Assembly (NCBI RefSeq): GCF_900197875.1
Contig: NZ_FZMO01000257.1
Location: 1-43,644 of the forward strand
Reading direction: 5' to 3'
DNA length: 43,644 bases
Source: Frankia canadensis
GTDB taxonomy: Bacteria > Actinomycetota > Actinomycetes > Frankiales > Frankiaceae
The notes below the pieces were generated by a model. It was given only the letters and a program-made list of their open reading frames with translations. It was not told where the DNA came from and ran no database searches. Of this stretch, positions 32,425 through 41,431 are shown in pieces (the first letter of the stretch is position 1; the number at the start of each line of letters is the position of its first letter). Both the position numbers and the translations under genes were made by a program.

Positions 32425-34209
32425 TCAGTCGGCGGTGGTGAGCTGCCAGTGCTGGAAGTTCCCGCCGTTGCAGTCCTGGGTGTAGACGTCGCCGTCGGGG
32501 TTGCTGTCCAGGCACTCGGTGGTCGAACGGTTCTCGAACTGCCAGCCGAAGTTCGGCGAGCGCGTCGGGAGCCACACCTGGTCCACGGCGTCCGAGCAGG
32601 TCCTGGTGAACACGGAGCCGCGGTACCTGGTTCCGTCCGGAGCCGGATTTGCCTTCGCGCCCAGACAGCGGCCCGTCTGTACGTTCCGGAGCCGGTAGCC
32701 GGCGCCGGTGGCGGCCGGCACCGCACGCCAGTGCTGGTAGAGGCCGTTGTTGCAGCCCAGCGTGTACGCCGAGCCGTCCTCGTTGCCGTCCAGGCAGAGC
32801 AGCGTGGACGTGTTGACATAGGTGCTCGGGCCGGCCGGGGACTGGCTGGGGGTGGGCCGCGCCGACGGCGTCGCCGGTGGACGTGACAGAACGCCCGTCA
32901 GCGAGGCCACGGCCGACGGCGATCCCGCCGCGCCCGAGCCGCCCGTCACCACGAGGGAGACGGCGACGACGATGCCGATGACGGCGGCGGCCACCAGGCC
33001 CGCGACGGCCCAGGTCCGCCGCCCGCGCTGACCTCCGCCGCCCGCGCCGCCCGCGCCGCCCGCGCCGCCCGCGCCGCCCGCGCCGCCCGCGCCGCGCGTG
33101 CTGGCCGGGTGGGCCGCGTCGGTGAACGGGAGACGGCCGGCGGACGGCGGTCCGAGAGACGGCGCCGAGGGGTGGACCTGTGCTGGTGGGGGCGTCAGGC
33201 CGGAGAGGACCTGTGTCGGCCCGGCCGCCGCGGCGGCAGCGGCGCTGTGGACCGCTGCCGCGTGGGCTGTGGCGGCATCGTCGTCGGGGCGGGTGCTGAG
33301 CACGGTCGGCAGGTCGACCTGGCCGTCCCCGGCGAAGGGCGGCCGGGTGAGCCGCGGCAGCGCCTTCTGGCCGGCCAGACTCGGCAGGAGGGCACGCAGG
33401 CTGTCCATGCCGGGCCGCTCGACCGGATCCTTGGCGAGCATCGACGCCACGACGGCCCACACCTCGTCGCGCAGGCCCGCCGGCCGGCCCGGACGCTGGT
33501 TGAGGTGGGCGTGCAGGACGGACAGCGGCGGGCGTCCGGTGAACGGCGTGACGCCGCACAGCATCTCGTAGAGCATGATGCCGGCCGCGTAGGTGTCCGT
33601 CGCCGGACTGACGGACCGGCCCTCGATCACCTCGGGAGCCATGTAGTGCGGCGTGCCGAGGATGCTCATCGGCTCCGTCAGCCGCGTGCCGGCCTCCACG
33701 ACGGAGGCGATGCCGAAGTCCGAGACCTTGGGCCGGTAGAGGCCGCCCTCGCCCGCGCCGGTGCCGCTGCCGTGGGTTCCGTCGCCGTGGGCCAGCAGCA
33801 CGTTCTCCGGCTTCAGATCACGATGCACCACGCCGAGCGCGTGCGCGCTGGCGAGCCCGGTCATGATCTCCAGGATCAGGGTGGCCGCCTCGGCCGGCGG
33901 AAGGGTGCCGCGCCGGGTCAGTTCGGCCCGCAGGTTGGGACCGGAAACGAAATCCATCACAATGGCCAGATCGCCGCCCTCGGCGACCAGGTCATGCAGG
34001 GCGACGACGAACGGGGACCGCACCCGCAGCAGGATGTCGCGTTCCCGCATGAACCGGGTGATGATTACCGGATTCGCGGCGAACTCCGGTAGCAGCATCT
34101 TGAAGGCGAAGACATTCCCGTCGCCGTCGTGGCCGGACCAGACCTCCCCCATACTGCCCCGGCCGACCCTGGTATCCAGGGTGTATGAGCTTCCCAGCCG
34201 TCTCGACAC
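32425..34209 (-). CDS. transmembrane Ser/Thr protein kinase with ricin-type lectin domain
   Basis: The GTG at 34209 is preceded by GGAAG; a TTG at 34230 is possible but poorer. The 594-residue protein has a kinase domain (about 8-265) with GRGSMGEV, the catalytic Lys in FAFK (38), HRDLKPEN (129-136) and DFG (164-166), and an unusual Gly/Thr insert of about 20 residues between the last two. A linker with six or seven GGA repeats (33036-33096) leads to one membrane helix (AVAGLVAAAVIGIVVAVSLV). The extracellular end is a ricin B-type beta-trefoil with three QxW-like repeats: YQHW, DQVW and FQHW, each with paired cysteines. It probably senses a glycan and signals across the membrane; the convergent CHAT-TIR operon is the nearest candidate partner. 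Confidence 0.92.
   Translation of the reverse strand: MSRRLGSSYTLDTRVGRGSMGEVWSGHDGDGNVFAFKMLLPEFAANPVIITRFMRERDILLRVRSPFVVALHDLVAEGGDLAIVMDFVSGPNLRAELTRRGTLPPAEAATLILEIMTGLASAHALGVVHRDLKPENVLLAHGDGTHGSGTGAGEGGLYRPKVSDFGIASVVEAGTRLTEPMSILGTPHYMAPEVIEGRSVSPATDTYAAGIMLYEMLCGVTPFTGRPPLSVLHAHLNQRPGRPAGLRDEVWAVVASMLAKDPVERPGMDSLRALLPSLAGQKALPRLTRPPFAGDGQVDLPTVLSTRPDDDAATAHAAAVHSAAAAAAAGPTQVLSGLTPPPAQVHPSAPSLGPPSAGRLPFTDAAHPASTRGAGGAGGAGGAGGAGGAGGGGQRGRRTWAVAGLVAAAVIGIVVAVSLVVTGGSGAAGSPSAVASLTGVLSRPPATPSARPTPSQSPAGPSTYVNTSTLLCLDGNEDGSAYTLGCNNGLYQHWRAVPAATGAGYRLRNVQTGRCLGAKANPAPDGTRYRGSVFTRTCSDAVDQVWLPTRSPNFGWQFENRSTTECLDSNPDGDVYTQDCNGGNFQHWQLTTAD
33036..33096. repeat. 9-bp in-frame tandem repeat encoding a Gly-Gly-Ala linker
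   Basis: Six to seven copies of GCCGCCCGC (reverse strand GCGGGCGGC) encode the GGA repeats just before the membrane helix of the lectin kinase. The repeat unit is a multiple of three, so slippage changes only the linker length. Confidence 0.75.
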
Positions 34210-34472
34210 CGTGATCTTCCGCCACCTCAACGTTGATCATCTGATGGGTGCGGCGATTGTATCCAGTGTCGCGGTGTCCCAAGCCGGGCCTGGGATGATC
34301 TGAGGGCGCCCTACCGGCTCATCGTGAAACAGCAACGTGCTCTGCGGGCATTGTTGCGCGGCGAAAAGGCGCTGGTCAGTCCAGTCGTGTCGATGCCGTA
34401 TCCCTCCGGTGTGCCGCGGCTCGCGGGTCGTCTGCCCGACTCCCGCCGGCGACGTCGCGGTCCATACCCGGG

Positions 34473-36002
34473 CTAGCGCGGGCTGGGCGGGGTGGACTGG
34501 TCGGCGAAGGCCTGGCGGAGGGTGTTCTTGACGACCTTGCCCATCTGGTTGCGGGGGAGGTCGTTGACGATGACCACGTGCTTGGGCTTCTTGTAGCCGG
34601 CGAGCGAGGCCTGGGTGTGCGCGATGACGTCGGCCTCGGTCAGCGCGGCGCCGGGCTCGGGGACGATGTAGGCGGCGACGCTCTCGCCCCACACGTCGTC
34701 CGGCACGCCGATGACCGCGACGTCCCGGATGGCGGGATGGGACAGCATCACCAGTTCCAGCTCGCGAGGGTAGATGTTCTGGCCGCCGGAGATGAGCATG
34801 TCCTTCTTGCGGTCGACCAGGTAGATGTAACCGTCCTCCTGGCGGGCGAGGTCGCCGGTGTGCAGCCAGCCGCCGCGCAGCGCCTGGGCGGTGCGTTCCT
34901 CGTCCTTCCAGTAGCCGCGCATCACGGTGTCGCCGGCGAGGCACAGTTCGCCGATCTCGCCCGGCGGGCAGGGGCGGTCGTCCTCGTCGAGGATCTCGAC
35001 CCGGACGGTCGGGGACGGCCGGCCGACGGAGGTGAGCAGCTTCTCCTCGCCGTCCAGTGCCCGCTGGTGGTCCTCGGCGGACAGCCGGGTGAACATCATG
35101 GTCGACTCGGACTGGCCGAAGCCCGAGGTCGGCTTCGGGATACGGCGCATGACGCGACGGGCCAGGTCCGGGGACATGATCATGCCGCCGTAGCCGACGC
35201 GGCGGATGCGGCTGAGATCCCGGTCGGGCAGGGACGGGTCGTCGAGCAGGAAGGCGAGCATGGTCGGCGCGAGCGAGATCTGGGTGATCTGGTGGCGGTC
35301 GACCAGGTCGAGGAAGGGGCCGGAATCGTAACGCGGCATCAGCACGATGAGGGCGCCGCGCAGGTGGTAGCAGAAGGTCTGCAGGCCGGAGGCGTGGCAC
35401 ATCGGCAGCGCCATGAGGAAACGCTCGTCGTCGCGCAGGTCCCAGTCGAGCGCCGACATCATCGCGGCGGACACGACGTTGCGGTGGGTGAGTACGGCGC
35501 CCTTGGGGAAGCCGGTCGTGCCGCTGGTGTAGATGATGAACGCCGGGTCGTCGTCGGCCAGGGTCGGCCAGGCGTAGGGGGACGGCGGGGTGGTGGAGTG
35601 GGCGTCGGCGGCGGCCGGGTCGTCGAGGAACAGGACAGTTGTGGTGGCGGGGAGCTCGTCGGCCAGGGGCGAGAGGGTCGACCACAGCGCCGGCTCGGCG
35701 ATCAGCACGCCGGCGCCGCAGTCCCGCAGGATGCCCGCCCACTCCCGGGGATGTAGCCGGTAGTTGAGCAGGACGAGGGTCCGTCCGGCGCAGGGGACCG
35801 CGTACTGCGCCTCGACGAACTCGGCGCGGTTCGTCGAGAGCAGGGCGACCCGGTCGCCGGGAGCGCTCACGCCGTCGAGCGCGCCGCCGAGACGGCTGAC
35901 CCGGCCGAGGAGGTCGCCGAAGGTCAGCACTCGGTCGCCGTCGACGAGCGCCTCCGCATCAGGGGCGAGCCGCGCGTTGCGAAGCAGCAGGTCGAACAAC
36001 AT
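34473..36002 (-). CDS. acyl-CoA synthetase (AMP-binding, class I adenylate-forming)
   Basis: The ATG at 36002 is preceded by AAAGGAAG; an upstream frame to 36038 only runs through a short repeat. The 509-residue protein has the P-loop YTSGTTGFPKGAVLTHRN, the A5-like GFGQSEST, the A7 motif WLHTGDLARQEDGYIYLVDR, A8 KKDMLISGGQNIYPRELE, and the catalytic Lys in the end motif RNQMGKVVKNTLRQ. It activates a carboxylic acid to an acyl-AMP and then the CoA thioester. The substrate may be a fatty or aromatic acid. It lies with an LLM oxidoreductase and a solute-binding protein in the same orientation, a typical degradation-cluster layout, but pathway assignment is inference. Confidence 0.92.
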   Translation of the reverse strand: MLFDLLLRNARLAPDAEALVDGDRVLTFGDLLGRVSRLGGALDGVSAPGDRVALLSTNRAEFVEAQYAVPCAGRTLVLLNYRLHPREWAGILRDCGAGVLIAEPALWSTLSPLADELPATTTVLFLDDPAAADAHSTTPPSPYAWPTLADDDPAFIIYTSGTTGFPKGAVLTHRNVVSAAMMSALDWDLRDDERFLMALPMCHASGLQTFCYHLRGALIVLMPRYDSGPFLDLVDRHQITQISLAPTMLAFLLDDPSLPDRDLSRIRRVGYGGMIMSPDLARRVMRRIPKPTSGFGQSESTMMFTRLSAEDHQRALDGEEKLLTSVGRPSPTVRVEILDEDDRPCPPGEIGELCLAGDTVMRGYWKDEERTAQALRGGWLHTGDLARQEDGYIYLVDRKKDMLISGGQNIYPRELELVMLSHPAIRDVAVIGVPDDVWGESVAAYIVPEPGAALTEADVIAHTQASLAGYKKPKHVVIVNDLPRNQMGKVVKNTLRQAFADQSTPPSPR

Positions 36003-36011
36003 GGACTTCCT

Positions 36012-36045
36012 TTCTGGCACGGTCAGGCCTTCTGGCACGGTCAGG
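36012..36045. repeat. two-copy 16-bp direct repeat in the leader of the acyl-CoA synthetase gene
   Basis: TTCTGGCACGGTCAGG occurs at 36012-36027 and again at 36030-36045, an 18-bp period, just before the start codon at 36002. It lies between this gene and the preceding LLM oxidoreductase gene. A duplicated operator half or plain slippage are both possible. Confidence 0.7.
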
Positions 36046-36060
36046 ACGCCGACGCGCGGG

Positions 36061-37023
36061 TCAGGCGGGGACGCGGAGCAGCGGCGCGACCCGGGACAGG
36101 ACGTCGGCGGCCATCGCCGCCGGGTCGACGCCGTCGGTCGGGGCGAGGATCAGGTGGCGGGCGCCGGCGTCGAGGAACTCCTGCAGCCGGGCGGCGACCA
36201 GCTTCGGCGGCCCGAACGCGGCCACCCGTTCGACGAAGGTCGTGAACCGCTCCGGATCACCGGCCTGACCGGCGCCGACGTAGCTGATCGCGCGTGACAG
36301 CGCCGTCTCGGCGTCGTCGTCGAGGCTCACGTAGACGAAGACCAGCCACTCGAATCCGCTGGTCAGATCGCGGTCCGGCCCGGCCAGCCGGTGGATCGCG
36401 GCGACCGAGCGGGCGTACTGCTCCGGGGTGTAAAGGAACGGCATCCAGCCGTCGCCGAGCCGGGCGGCGCGCCGCATCGCCGGGTTCTTGCGGCCCGCGA
36501 CGAGGATCGGCGGGCCCTGCGGGTGGGCCGGCGACGGCTCCACCCGCGCGTCGTCGACCTGCCACAGCGCGCCGCGGAACGGGGTCGACCGGTCCGCCCA
36601 GGCGGCGCGCAGAAGACCGATCTGCTCGTCGAGGCGGGGGCCGAGCCCCGTCCGGGGAACGCCGACGGCGTCGAACTCCCGCTGGTACTCGCCGCCGGTG
36701 CCGACCCCGACGCTGACCCGTCCCCCGGACAGGCGGTCGATCTCGGCGAGCTGTTTGGCAAGCACCATCGGGTTGTAGAGCGGCAGAGGGAACACGGCCG
36801 ACCCCACCCGGACCCGGGTGGTGACGGCCGCGATGTGGGCCAGGCTGGTCAGCGGCTCCGGGACCGGCCGGCCGATCGTGATGTGCCCGGACGCCCACAG
36901 CGAGTCGGCACCGGCGTCCTCGAGCGTGCGCGCGAAGTCCGACAGACTCCCGGATTCTCCCGGCGCGGCGAGAAAGCCGATCCCGGGCCGTCCCGCCGCA
37001 GGAATGTCGCCGTTCACCGTCAC
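36061..37023 (-). CDS. LLM-class flavin/F420-dependent oxidoreductase
   Basis: The GTG at 37023 is preceded by AAGGAG. The 320-residue protein is a luciferase-like monooxygenase TIM barrel: the start GIGFLAAPGESGSLSDFAR, DSLWASGHITIGRPVPEPLT, and VRVGSAVFPLPLYNPMVLAK with IDRLSGGRVSVGVGTGG are hallmarks of the LLM family in actinomycetes. The GTGGEYQREFDAVGVP stretch is typical of the TIGR03619/F420-binding subgroup, but the sequence does not settle whether FMN or F420 is used. It precedes the acyl-CoA synthetase gene in the same orientation. Confidence 0.9.
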   Translation of the reverse strand: MTVNGDIPAAGRPGIGFLAAPGESGSLSDFARTLEDAGADSLWASGHITIGRPVPEPLTSLAHIAAVTTRVRVGSAVFPLPLYNPMVLAKQLAEIDRLSGGRVSVGVGTGGEYQREFDAVGVPRTGLGPRLDEQIGLLRAAWADRSTPFRGALWQVDDARVEPSPAHPQGPPILVAGRKNPAMRRAARLGDGWMPFLYTPEQYARSVAAIHRLAGPDRDLTSGFEWLVFVYVSLDDDAETALSRAISYVGAGQAGDPERFTTFVERVAAFGPPKLVAARLQEFLDAGARHLILAPTDGVDPAAMAADVLSRVAPLLRVPA

Positions 37024-37077
37024 CTGTCGCTCCTTGTTCTGTCATGACTTCGCGCGCGGGCGCGCTCCGTGTACGTC

Positions 37078-38166
37078 TTACGTCAGCGGCCTGCGGGTGT
37101 TCAGGTCGAGTCCGTGCATGGCGCCGGGCGCGAGGACGAACTGGCCGTTCTCGACGCGCAGGAAGAAGACCTGCGCGTTGCTGAGCCGCTCGAAGCCCTT
37201 GACCGTGCCCTTCGCGGACGGCGTCCACGTCGGCAGGATCCCGAACAGGTCGATGTTCGTCGCGGTGCCGAAGAAGTCGTTCATGCTTGTCGCGGTCAGC
37301 TTGCCGGTGACCTTGGCCGCGACCTGGGCCGCGACGTGCACGGACAGCCAGGCCCGCAGGCTGGTCGAGTTGCGGATGCCGGCGGCGCTGTCGCCGCTGG
37401 CCTTCTCGGCGTCGAGCTCCTTCGCGTAACGCGCGAGGCCCGGGTACTCCTTGACCGCCGTGACCGGCGGCTGGGCGCTCACCACGCGCAACTGGGGCGC
37501 GGCCGGGCCGAGGTCGGCGAGGCCGGTCTGGATCTGCGAGTCGACCGCGCCGAGCGGGCCCTTGTAGCCGGCCTGGCCGGCGGCCTTGATGAAGGCGAGC
37601 GCGGCCTCGTTCGGAACGAGCAGCATTCCGCCGTCGGCGCCGGAGGCTTCCAGGGTCGCGACGGCGGGGGCGAGGTCCGTGGTGGACGCACCGATCTTGA
37701 TGTCCTCCTTGACATCGAGACCGCTGGCGCGGGCCGCGGTGCTGGCGCTCTTCGAGGTCTCGGCGGCGATGGCGATGTCACGGCGGATCATGGACACCGA
37801 CTTCACGCCGTCGGCCTTCATCTGCGGAGCCAGACCGCCGAAGATCAGCTGGGCGCCGGCGTCGAAGCGGTAGCAGACGGCGCACTTGCTCTCCGCCGCG
37901 GTCGCGCCGACCGAGCCGACACAGGGCACCTTGGCCGCGGCCAGGACCTCGGTCAGCGGCTGCGAGAACTGCGAGTTCGACCCGACGACCGCGACGGTGC
38001 CGTCACGGGTGGCGGCCCGGGCGCACTTGACCGCGTCGTTGGGGTTGTTGTTGTCCTCGCACCAGCGGATCTCGATCTGCTTGCCGCCCACGCCGCCCGA
38101 CGCGTTGATGGCGCGTGCGGCGGCCTTGGCGGCGGCGAGGTTCTCGAGCGCCGCTAGGCCAGCAGT
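37078..38166 (-). pseudogene. branched-chain amino-acid-type (LivK-like) binding protein, 5'-truncated
   Basis: The frame begins just after an in-frame TGA (38167-38169) with TAGLAALENLAAAKAAARAI, NASGGVGGKQIEIRWCEDNN and NPNDAVKCARAAT, which normally lies about 40-90 residues into a LivK-type periplasmic-binding protein. The signal peptide, the first strand and any ATG are missing, while the rest (VGSNSQFSQPLTEVLAAAKV to MHGLDLNTRRPL) is intact and in frame to the stop at 37078. The GTG at 38091 could start a shortened product, but it would not be exported. A deletion or rearrangement at about 38166 is the likely cause. It probably once fed substrate uptake linked to the adjacent acyl-CoA synthetase cluster. 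Confidence 0.75.
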
Positions 38167-38169
38167 TCA

Positions 38170-38666
38170 CGGCCACTGGCCGCGTCCAGAAGTACCAGCT
38201 CCGCGAACGCGGCCTCACCCCCACCACCAGGGACCGTCAGGCCACCTCCGCGTAGCCGCCGCCCGCCGCCCGGCGCGGTATCGGGCGGTGTCCGCCGCCC
38301 GATACCTACGCCTGGCCGCCGGAGACCGGCACCTCGCGAGCCGTGCCCACCACCGATTCGTACTGCTCGCGTATCCGTCCCGGAGGGATGCGCGACGGGA
38401 AGTACTTGATCCTTCCGGATGCGCGAACCCGATCTACCGGGAGGCCATCCCAGGAGTCCTGGCCGCGAACGTCGCCACGAACGTCACCGCCGATTCACGC
38501 AGCTTCGTCCTTTGGTCTGGCATCCGAGCAAGGGTGATCCCCCTGATTGTCGGACTGGCCCAGCTCGACCGCTTCCTCGACCGCCTCGCGCCGCCCACCG
38601 GCACGGATGGTCGGTGATGTGGTGTGCCGGCGGGCCGGGGTGATGCGGCGCGGGCGGGGCGCTCCC
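38170..38666. other. decayed stretch with no intact gene
   Basis: No complete gene is visible. On the plus strand 38421-38617 reads ANPIYREAIPGVLAANVATN, then VTADSRSFVLWSGIRARVIP and LIVGLAQLDRFLDRLAPP, with natural composition, and may be the 3' end of a lost gene. On the minus strand a short frame ending at 38154 reads AAFAELVLLDAASGRELLA and may be another fragment. Neither is identified. Confidence 0.35.
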
Positions 38667-38695
38667 TTGACAGGTTGATCCGGAGCCGGCAGGAT
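38667..38695 (+). promoter_or_regulatory. promoter-like TTGACA-17-CAGGAT
   Basis: A perfect -35 TTGACA (38667-38672) is followed after 17 bp by CAGGAT (38690-38695), 7 bp before the ATG at 38703. The layout suits a leaderless transcript read by the main vegetative sigma factor. Confidence 0.5.
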
Positions 38696-38702
38696 CGAAT
38701 GT

Positions 38703-39095
38703 ATGTTCGATCTCCTCGGTCTCCGACCCCACCCGCGGATCGCGCATCAGGACCATCATGCGTCGCGCACGCAGGTCCATTCGCCGCTGGGTGGTGCCGA
38801 GGCGCGTCCTCGGCCCGTTCCGGCGGCTTCCACCGCGCCGGCCTCGTCATCCGCTTCGGGGGCACCGTGCCTGCCGCCGAGCGTAGCCCGTGTCGCCGCG
38901 CGCACGAGGCTGTCCGCGGAACTGCTCGCGGCCATCCTCACGGTGGACGGCCGCTCCCGCGCCACTCTCGACGACATGGAGCGCGCGGACGCCCTCGCGG
39001 ACGTCCTGCTCGCCCGCCGTCGGCAGCGGGTCGGCGCACACCGCACCGAGTTCAGCACGAACCGGCCGGCCGCGGTGCGTGTGGCTGTGCGCTGA
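38703..39095 (+). CDS. small hypothetical protein
   Basis: The 130-residue frame begins right after a promoter-like TTGACA-17-CAGGAT, so a leaderless start at 38703 is credible. The N-terminal half is His/Pro/Ala-rich and looks disordered. The second half, ARTRLSAELLAAILTVDGRS with RATLDDMERADALADVLLAR, looks like two or three amphipathic helices. No known domain is recognised, and no ribosome-binding site is seen. It could be a genuine small gene or a lucky frame in a decayed patch. Confidence 0.4.
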   Translation: MFDLLGLRPHPRIAHQDHHASRTQVHSPLGGAEARPRPVPAASTAPASSSASGAPCLPPSVARVAARTRLSAELLAAILTVDGRSRATLDDMERADALADVLLARRRQRVGAHRTEFSTNRPAAVRVAVR

Positions 39096-39124
39096 GCCGA
39101 GGCCGCGCTGGCGGACGCCTCGCG

Positions 39125-39409
39125 TCAGGCCGCCAGGTGCTGACGCAGCGCCGACTGGAAGCCGGTCAGGCGCGGATCCTCGGAGCCGCGGTCGAGCCAG
39201 GTCATGGCGAGCGCCGTGTGCAGATCGGCATCCGTCACCTCGACGGCGGCCACCTCGCCTCGTCGGCATGCGGGCGCACGGCGAGCACCGCGGGCAGGAC
39301 ATGCACGCTCACCGTCTCCAACGCGCCGACGGTCAGCGTGGCCCAATTCCTGGGCCGCCTGTGTGACACTGCCCGTCCGGGCGACCGCCTCGAACGTCCG
39401 CAGCTCCAT
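39125..39409 (-). pseudogene. LysR-family regulator remnant with internal deletions
   Basis: From the ATG at 39409 the reverse strand reads MELRTFEAVARTGSVTQAAQ, ELG, the first helices of a LysR helix-turn-helix. Shortly after, a second frame reads TLTVGALETVSVHVLPAVLA followed by VRPHADE, the start of the effector-binding domain. The original frame then ends with VEVTDADLHTALAMTWLDRG and RLTGFQSALRQHLA, the C-terminal end of the protein. A normal LysR regulator is about 300 residues; only about 95 codons remain. Confidence 0.65.
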
Positions 39410-39673
39410 GCCCCAGTTTCCCCCTGCCCGCTCCGCCGACGTGGCCTCGGCGCTTCCCTGGCCCCGGCGGATCTCCCGGTCACAGTCGATCTTCTCGGAC
39501 CAGGCGACGGCCCAAGCCCGCTGGCGTCCCAGGCGTCGCCGGATTCCCGGGGATGTTCATCGGATATTCGGCTTGCCGGGGGAGATGCGCGATCCGCCGG
39601 CCCATAGCCTCCGTTGCTCGTGGCCGCGCGCTTTCCAGGCATCCGACTTCCCGGCCTGTCCCGTTCTCCTGGC

Positions 39674-41269
39674 ATGTACCTCCCTTCCGGCCGGTTCCGG
39701 CGGATGTGGACGCCACCTGAGGTGGTGCTGATCGGTGCCGCCGGGTTCGTCGGCGTGGTTCTGGTGGTGGCCACCGGCGGGCGGCTTGCCCGGCAGTCCC
39801 TCGCCAGCCCGCCGACGTCCTGGCTGGGCCTGCTCAACCCGGTGAACCTCACCGAGTCCTCCGGCCTGCCGGCCCTGCTGGTCGGCGGGGTGGCACTGAC
39901 GCTGCTCGCGTGGCTGCGCGCCGGCATGCGTGCCCACCGCGGCATCCTGTCGCCGCGGCAGGCCGTCGGGCTGCTCGCCGTGTGGTCGATACCCGTCTGC
40001 CTGGGGCCGCCGATCCTCAGCCTCGACGTCTACAGCTACGCGGCGCAGGGGATGCTGCTGGCCACCGGCTTCGATCCTTACCACGCCGCCCCCACCGCGC
40101 TCGCCGCCGGAAGTCCGCAGCTCGCCGCGGTCGACCCGCTCTGGCGGTCAGCGAACGCGCCGTACGGCCCGCTGGCGGTGACCTTGTTCCGGCTGGCTCA
40201 CCTGGTCGCCGGGGGAAGCCTCATCGGGGTGATCGTGCTGCTGCGGTTGCTGGCGCTCGCGGGCGTGGTGCTGATCGCCGCCTGCGCGGTCGCCGGCGCC
40301 CCCAGGCATCGGCGTGCCGACGCCCTCGTGCTCGCCGCGCTCAACCCGATCGTGCTGTTCCAGCTCCTCGGCGCCGCCCACCTTGAGGCGATCATGATGG
40401 GCCTGGTGGTCGCGGGCCTGCTCGCCGTCCAGCGTGGCCGGGCGGTGACGGGACTCGTTCTGCTGACCGCGGCCGCGGCGATCAAATGGCCGGCCGTCCT
40501 CGCCGTCGCCGCCGCCATCGCCTGGCGTGCCGGCGCACCGTCCCGGCCGAGCTGCGAAGACGCTCGCAACGCATCGCGCGGTGACGGGCATGGTGGTGGC
40601 GAGCTCGCGGCGGGCTGGCGGCGGCGGGCGCCGGCCCGGGTCGCTGGGGCCGCACGCGATGCGATCGTCGCCGGGGCGGCCTTCGCGGGGCTGGCGGCGC
40701 TCGTCCCGGACGGGCTCGGGTGGGTACGCACGGCGACGACTCCCGCGACCGTGCTGACGGGTTACACGCCGACCAGCATCGCCGCCGATCTGCTCGGCTG
40801 GGGCGCGGGCCTGCTCGATCTCGATCCCTCACCCGCCGGCATCCTGACCTTCACCCAGCACGCGGGGCTCGCGGCGACAGGCGCCGTGTGCCTGTGGACA
40901 CTGGCCACCATCCGGGCCCGGCCACTCACCGCCAGCGCGGGGGCCATGCTGCTCGCGCTCGCCGCCCTCGGGCCCGTGCTGCACCCCTGGTACCTCACCT
41001 GGGGTCTCGTGCCGCTGGCGGTGCGGCCCGGCGGCCCGGCACGGATGGCCGTCCTGGCGATCGCCTCGGCCGGCTCGTTCCTCGGCCTGCAGCACTGCTC
41101 CCTGCTCGTCGCCGACCATCCCGCCGCGCTGCGGTGGCTGCGCGAACATGGCGGCCTCGTGGCCCTGGCGGGTTACGTGGCGGCCGCGGCCCTGTGCGCG
41201 GCGGTGAGCCGTGGGGCGGCTGTCACCGCGTCCAGGCGGGCTGCCGTCGCCGCGTCCCGACGCGCCTGA
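39674..41269 (+). CDS. MptB-like polyprenol-phosphomannose-dependent mannosyltransferase
   Basis: The start chosen is the ATG at 39674; an ATG at 39704 is also possible, and neither has a strong ribosome-binding site. The protein of about 531 residues is a GT-C type membrane glycosyltransferase with 11-13 hydrophobic helices. The first loop carries SLDVYSYAAQGMLLATGFDP, typical of the MptB/DUF2029-related family (acidic Asp before YSYAAQG). Further support comes from ANAPYGPLAVTLFRLAHLVA, and LGPVLHPWYLTWGLVPLAVR near the C-terminus. In mycobacteria and corynebacteria MptB adds alpha-1,6 mannose in lipomannan assembly. An Arg/Ala-rich C-terminal tail follows the last helix. Confidence 0.85.
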   Translation: MYLPSGRFRRMWTPPEVVLIGAAGFVGVVLVVATGGRLARQSLASPPTSWLGLLNPVNLTESSGLPALLVGGVALTLLAWLRAGMRAHRGILSPRQAVGLLAVWSIPVCLGPPILSLDVYSYAAQGMLLATGFDPYHAAPTALAAGSPQLAAVDPLWRSANAPYGPLAVTLFRLAHLVAGGSLIGVIVLLRLLALAGVVLIAACAVAGAPRHRRADALVLAALNPIVLFQLLGAAHLEAIMMGLVVAGLLAVQRGRAVTGLVLLTAAAAIKWPAVLAVAAAIAWRAGAPSRPSCEDARNASRGDGHGGGELAAGWRRRAPARVAGAARDAIVAGAAFAGLAALVPDGLGWVRTATTPATVLTGYTPTSIAADLLGWGAGLLDLDPSPAGILTFTQHAGLAATGAVCLWTLATIRARPLTASAGAMLLALAALGPVLHPWYLTWGLVPLAVRPGGPARMAVLAIASAGSFLGLQHCSLLVADHPAALRWLREHGGLVALAGYVAAAALCAAVSRGAAVTASRRAAVAASRRA

Positions 41270-41291
41270 CGGCCCATCTACCGGCCCCCGC

Positions 41292-41387
41292 CGGAGTCTC
41301 CACTCGCGGCCGCGGCCTGCGCACTCGCGGTCGGAGCCTGCACTCGCGGTCGGAGCTTCCACTCGCCGCCGGAGCTTCCACTCGCAA
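41292..41387. repeat. five-copy degenerate repeat around CACTCGC
   Basis: CACTCGC occurs at 41301, 41322, 41341, 41360 and 41379, that is every 19-21 bp, each preceded by GGAGCTTC-like or GGCCTG-like sequence. It fills the gap between convergent genes (41269 and 41432). Confidence 0.75.
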
Positions 41388-41431
41388 GCGCCCGCACGCG
41401 CCAGGCCTGGGCGTCGGGGTGGCGGGCGGGT

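Noticed and set aside
34237-35742. A 501-residue minus-strand frame over the acyl-CoA synthetase gene
   Set aside because: It is a shifted shadow of the synthetase frame, which carries all the AMP-binding motifs.
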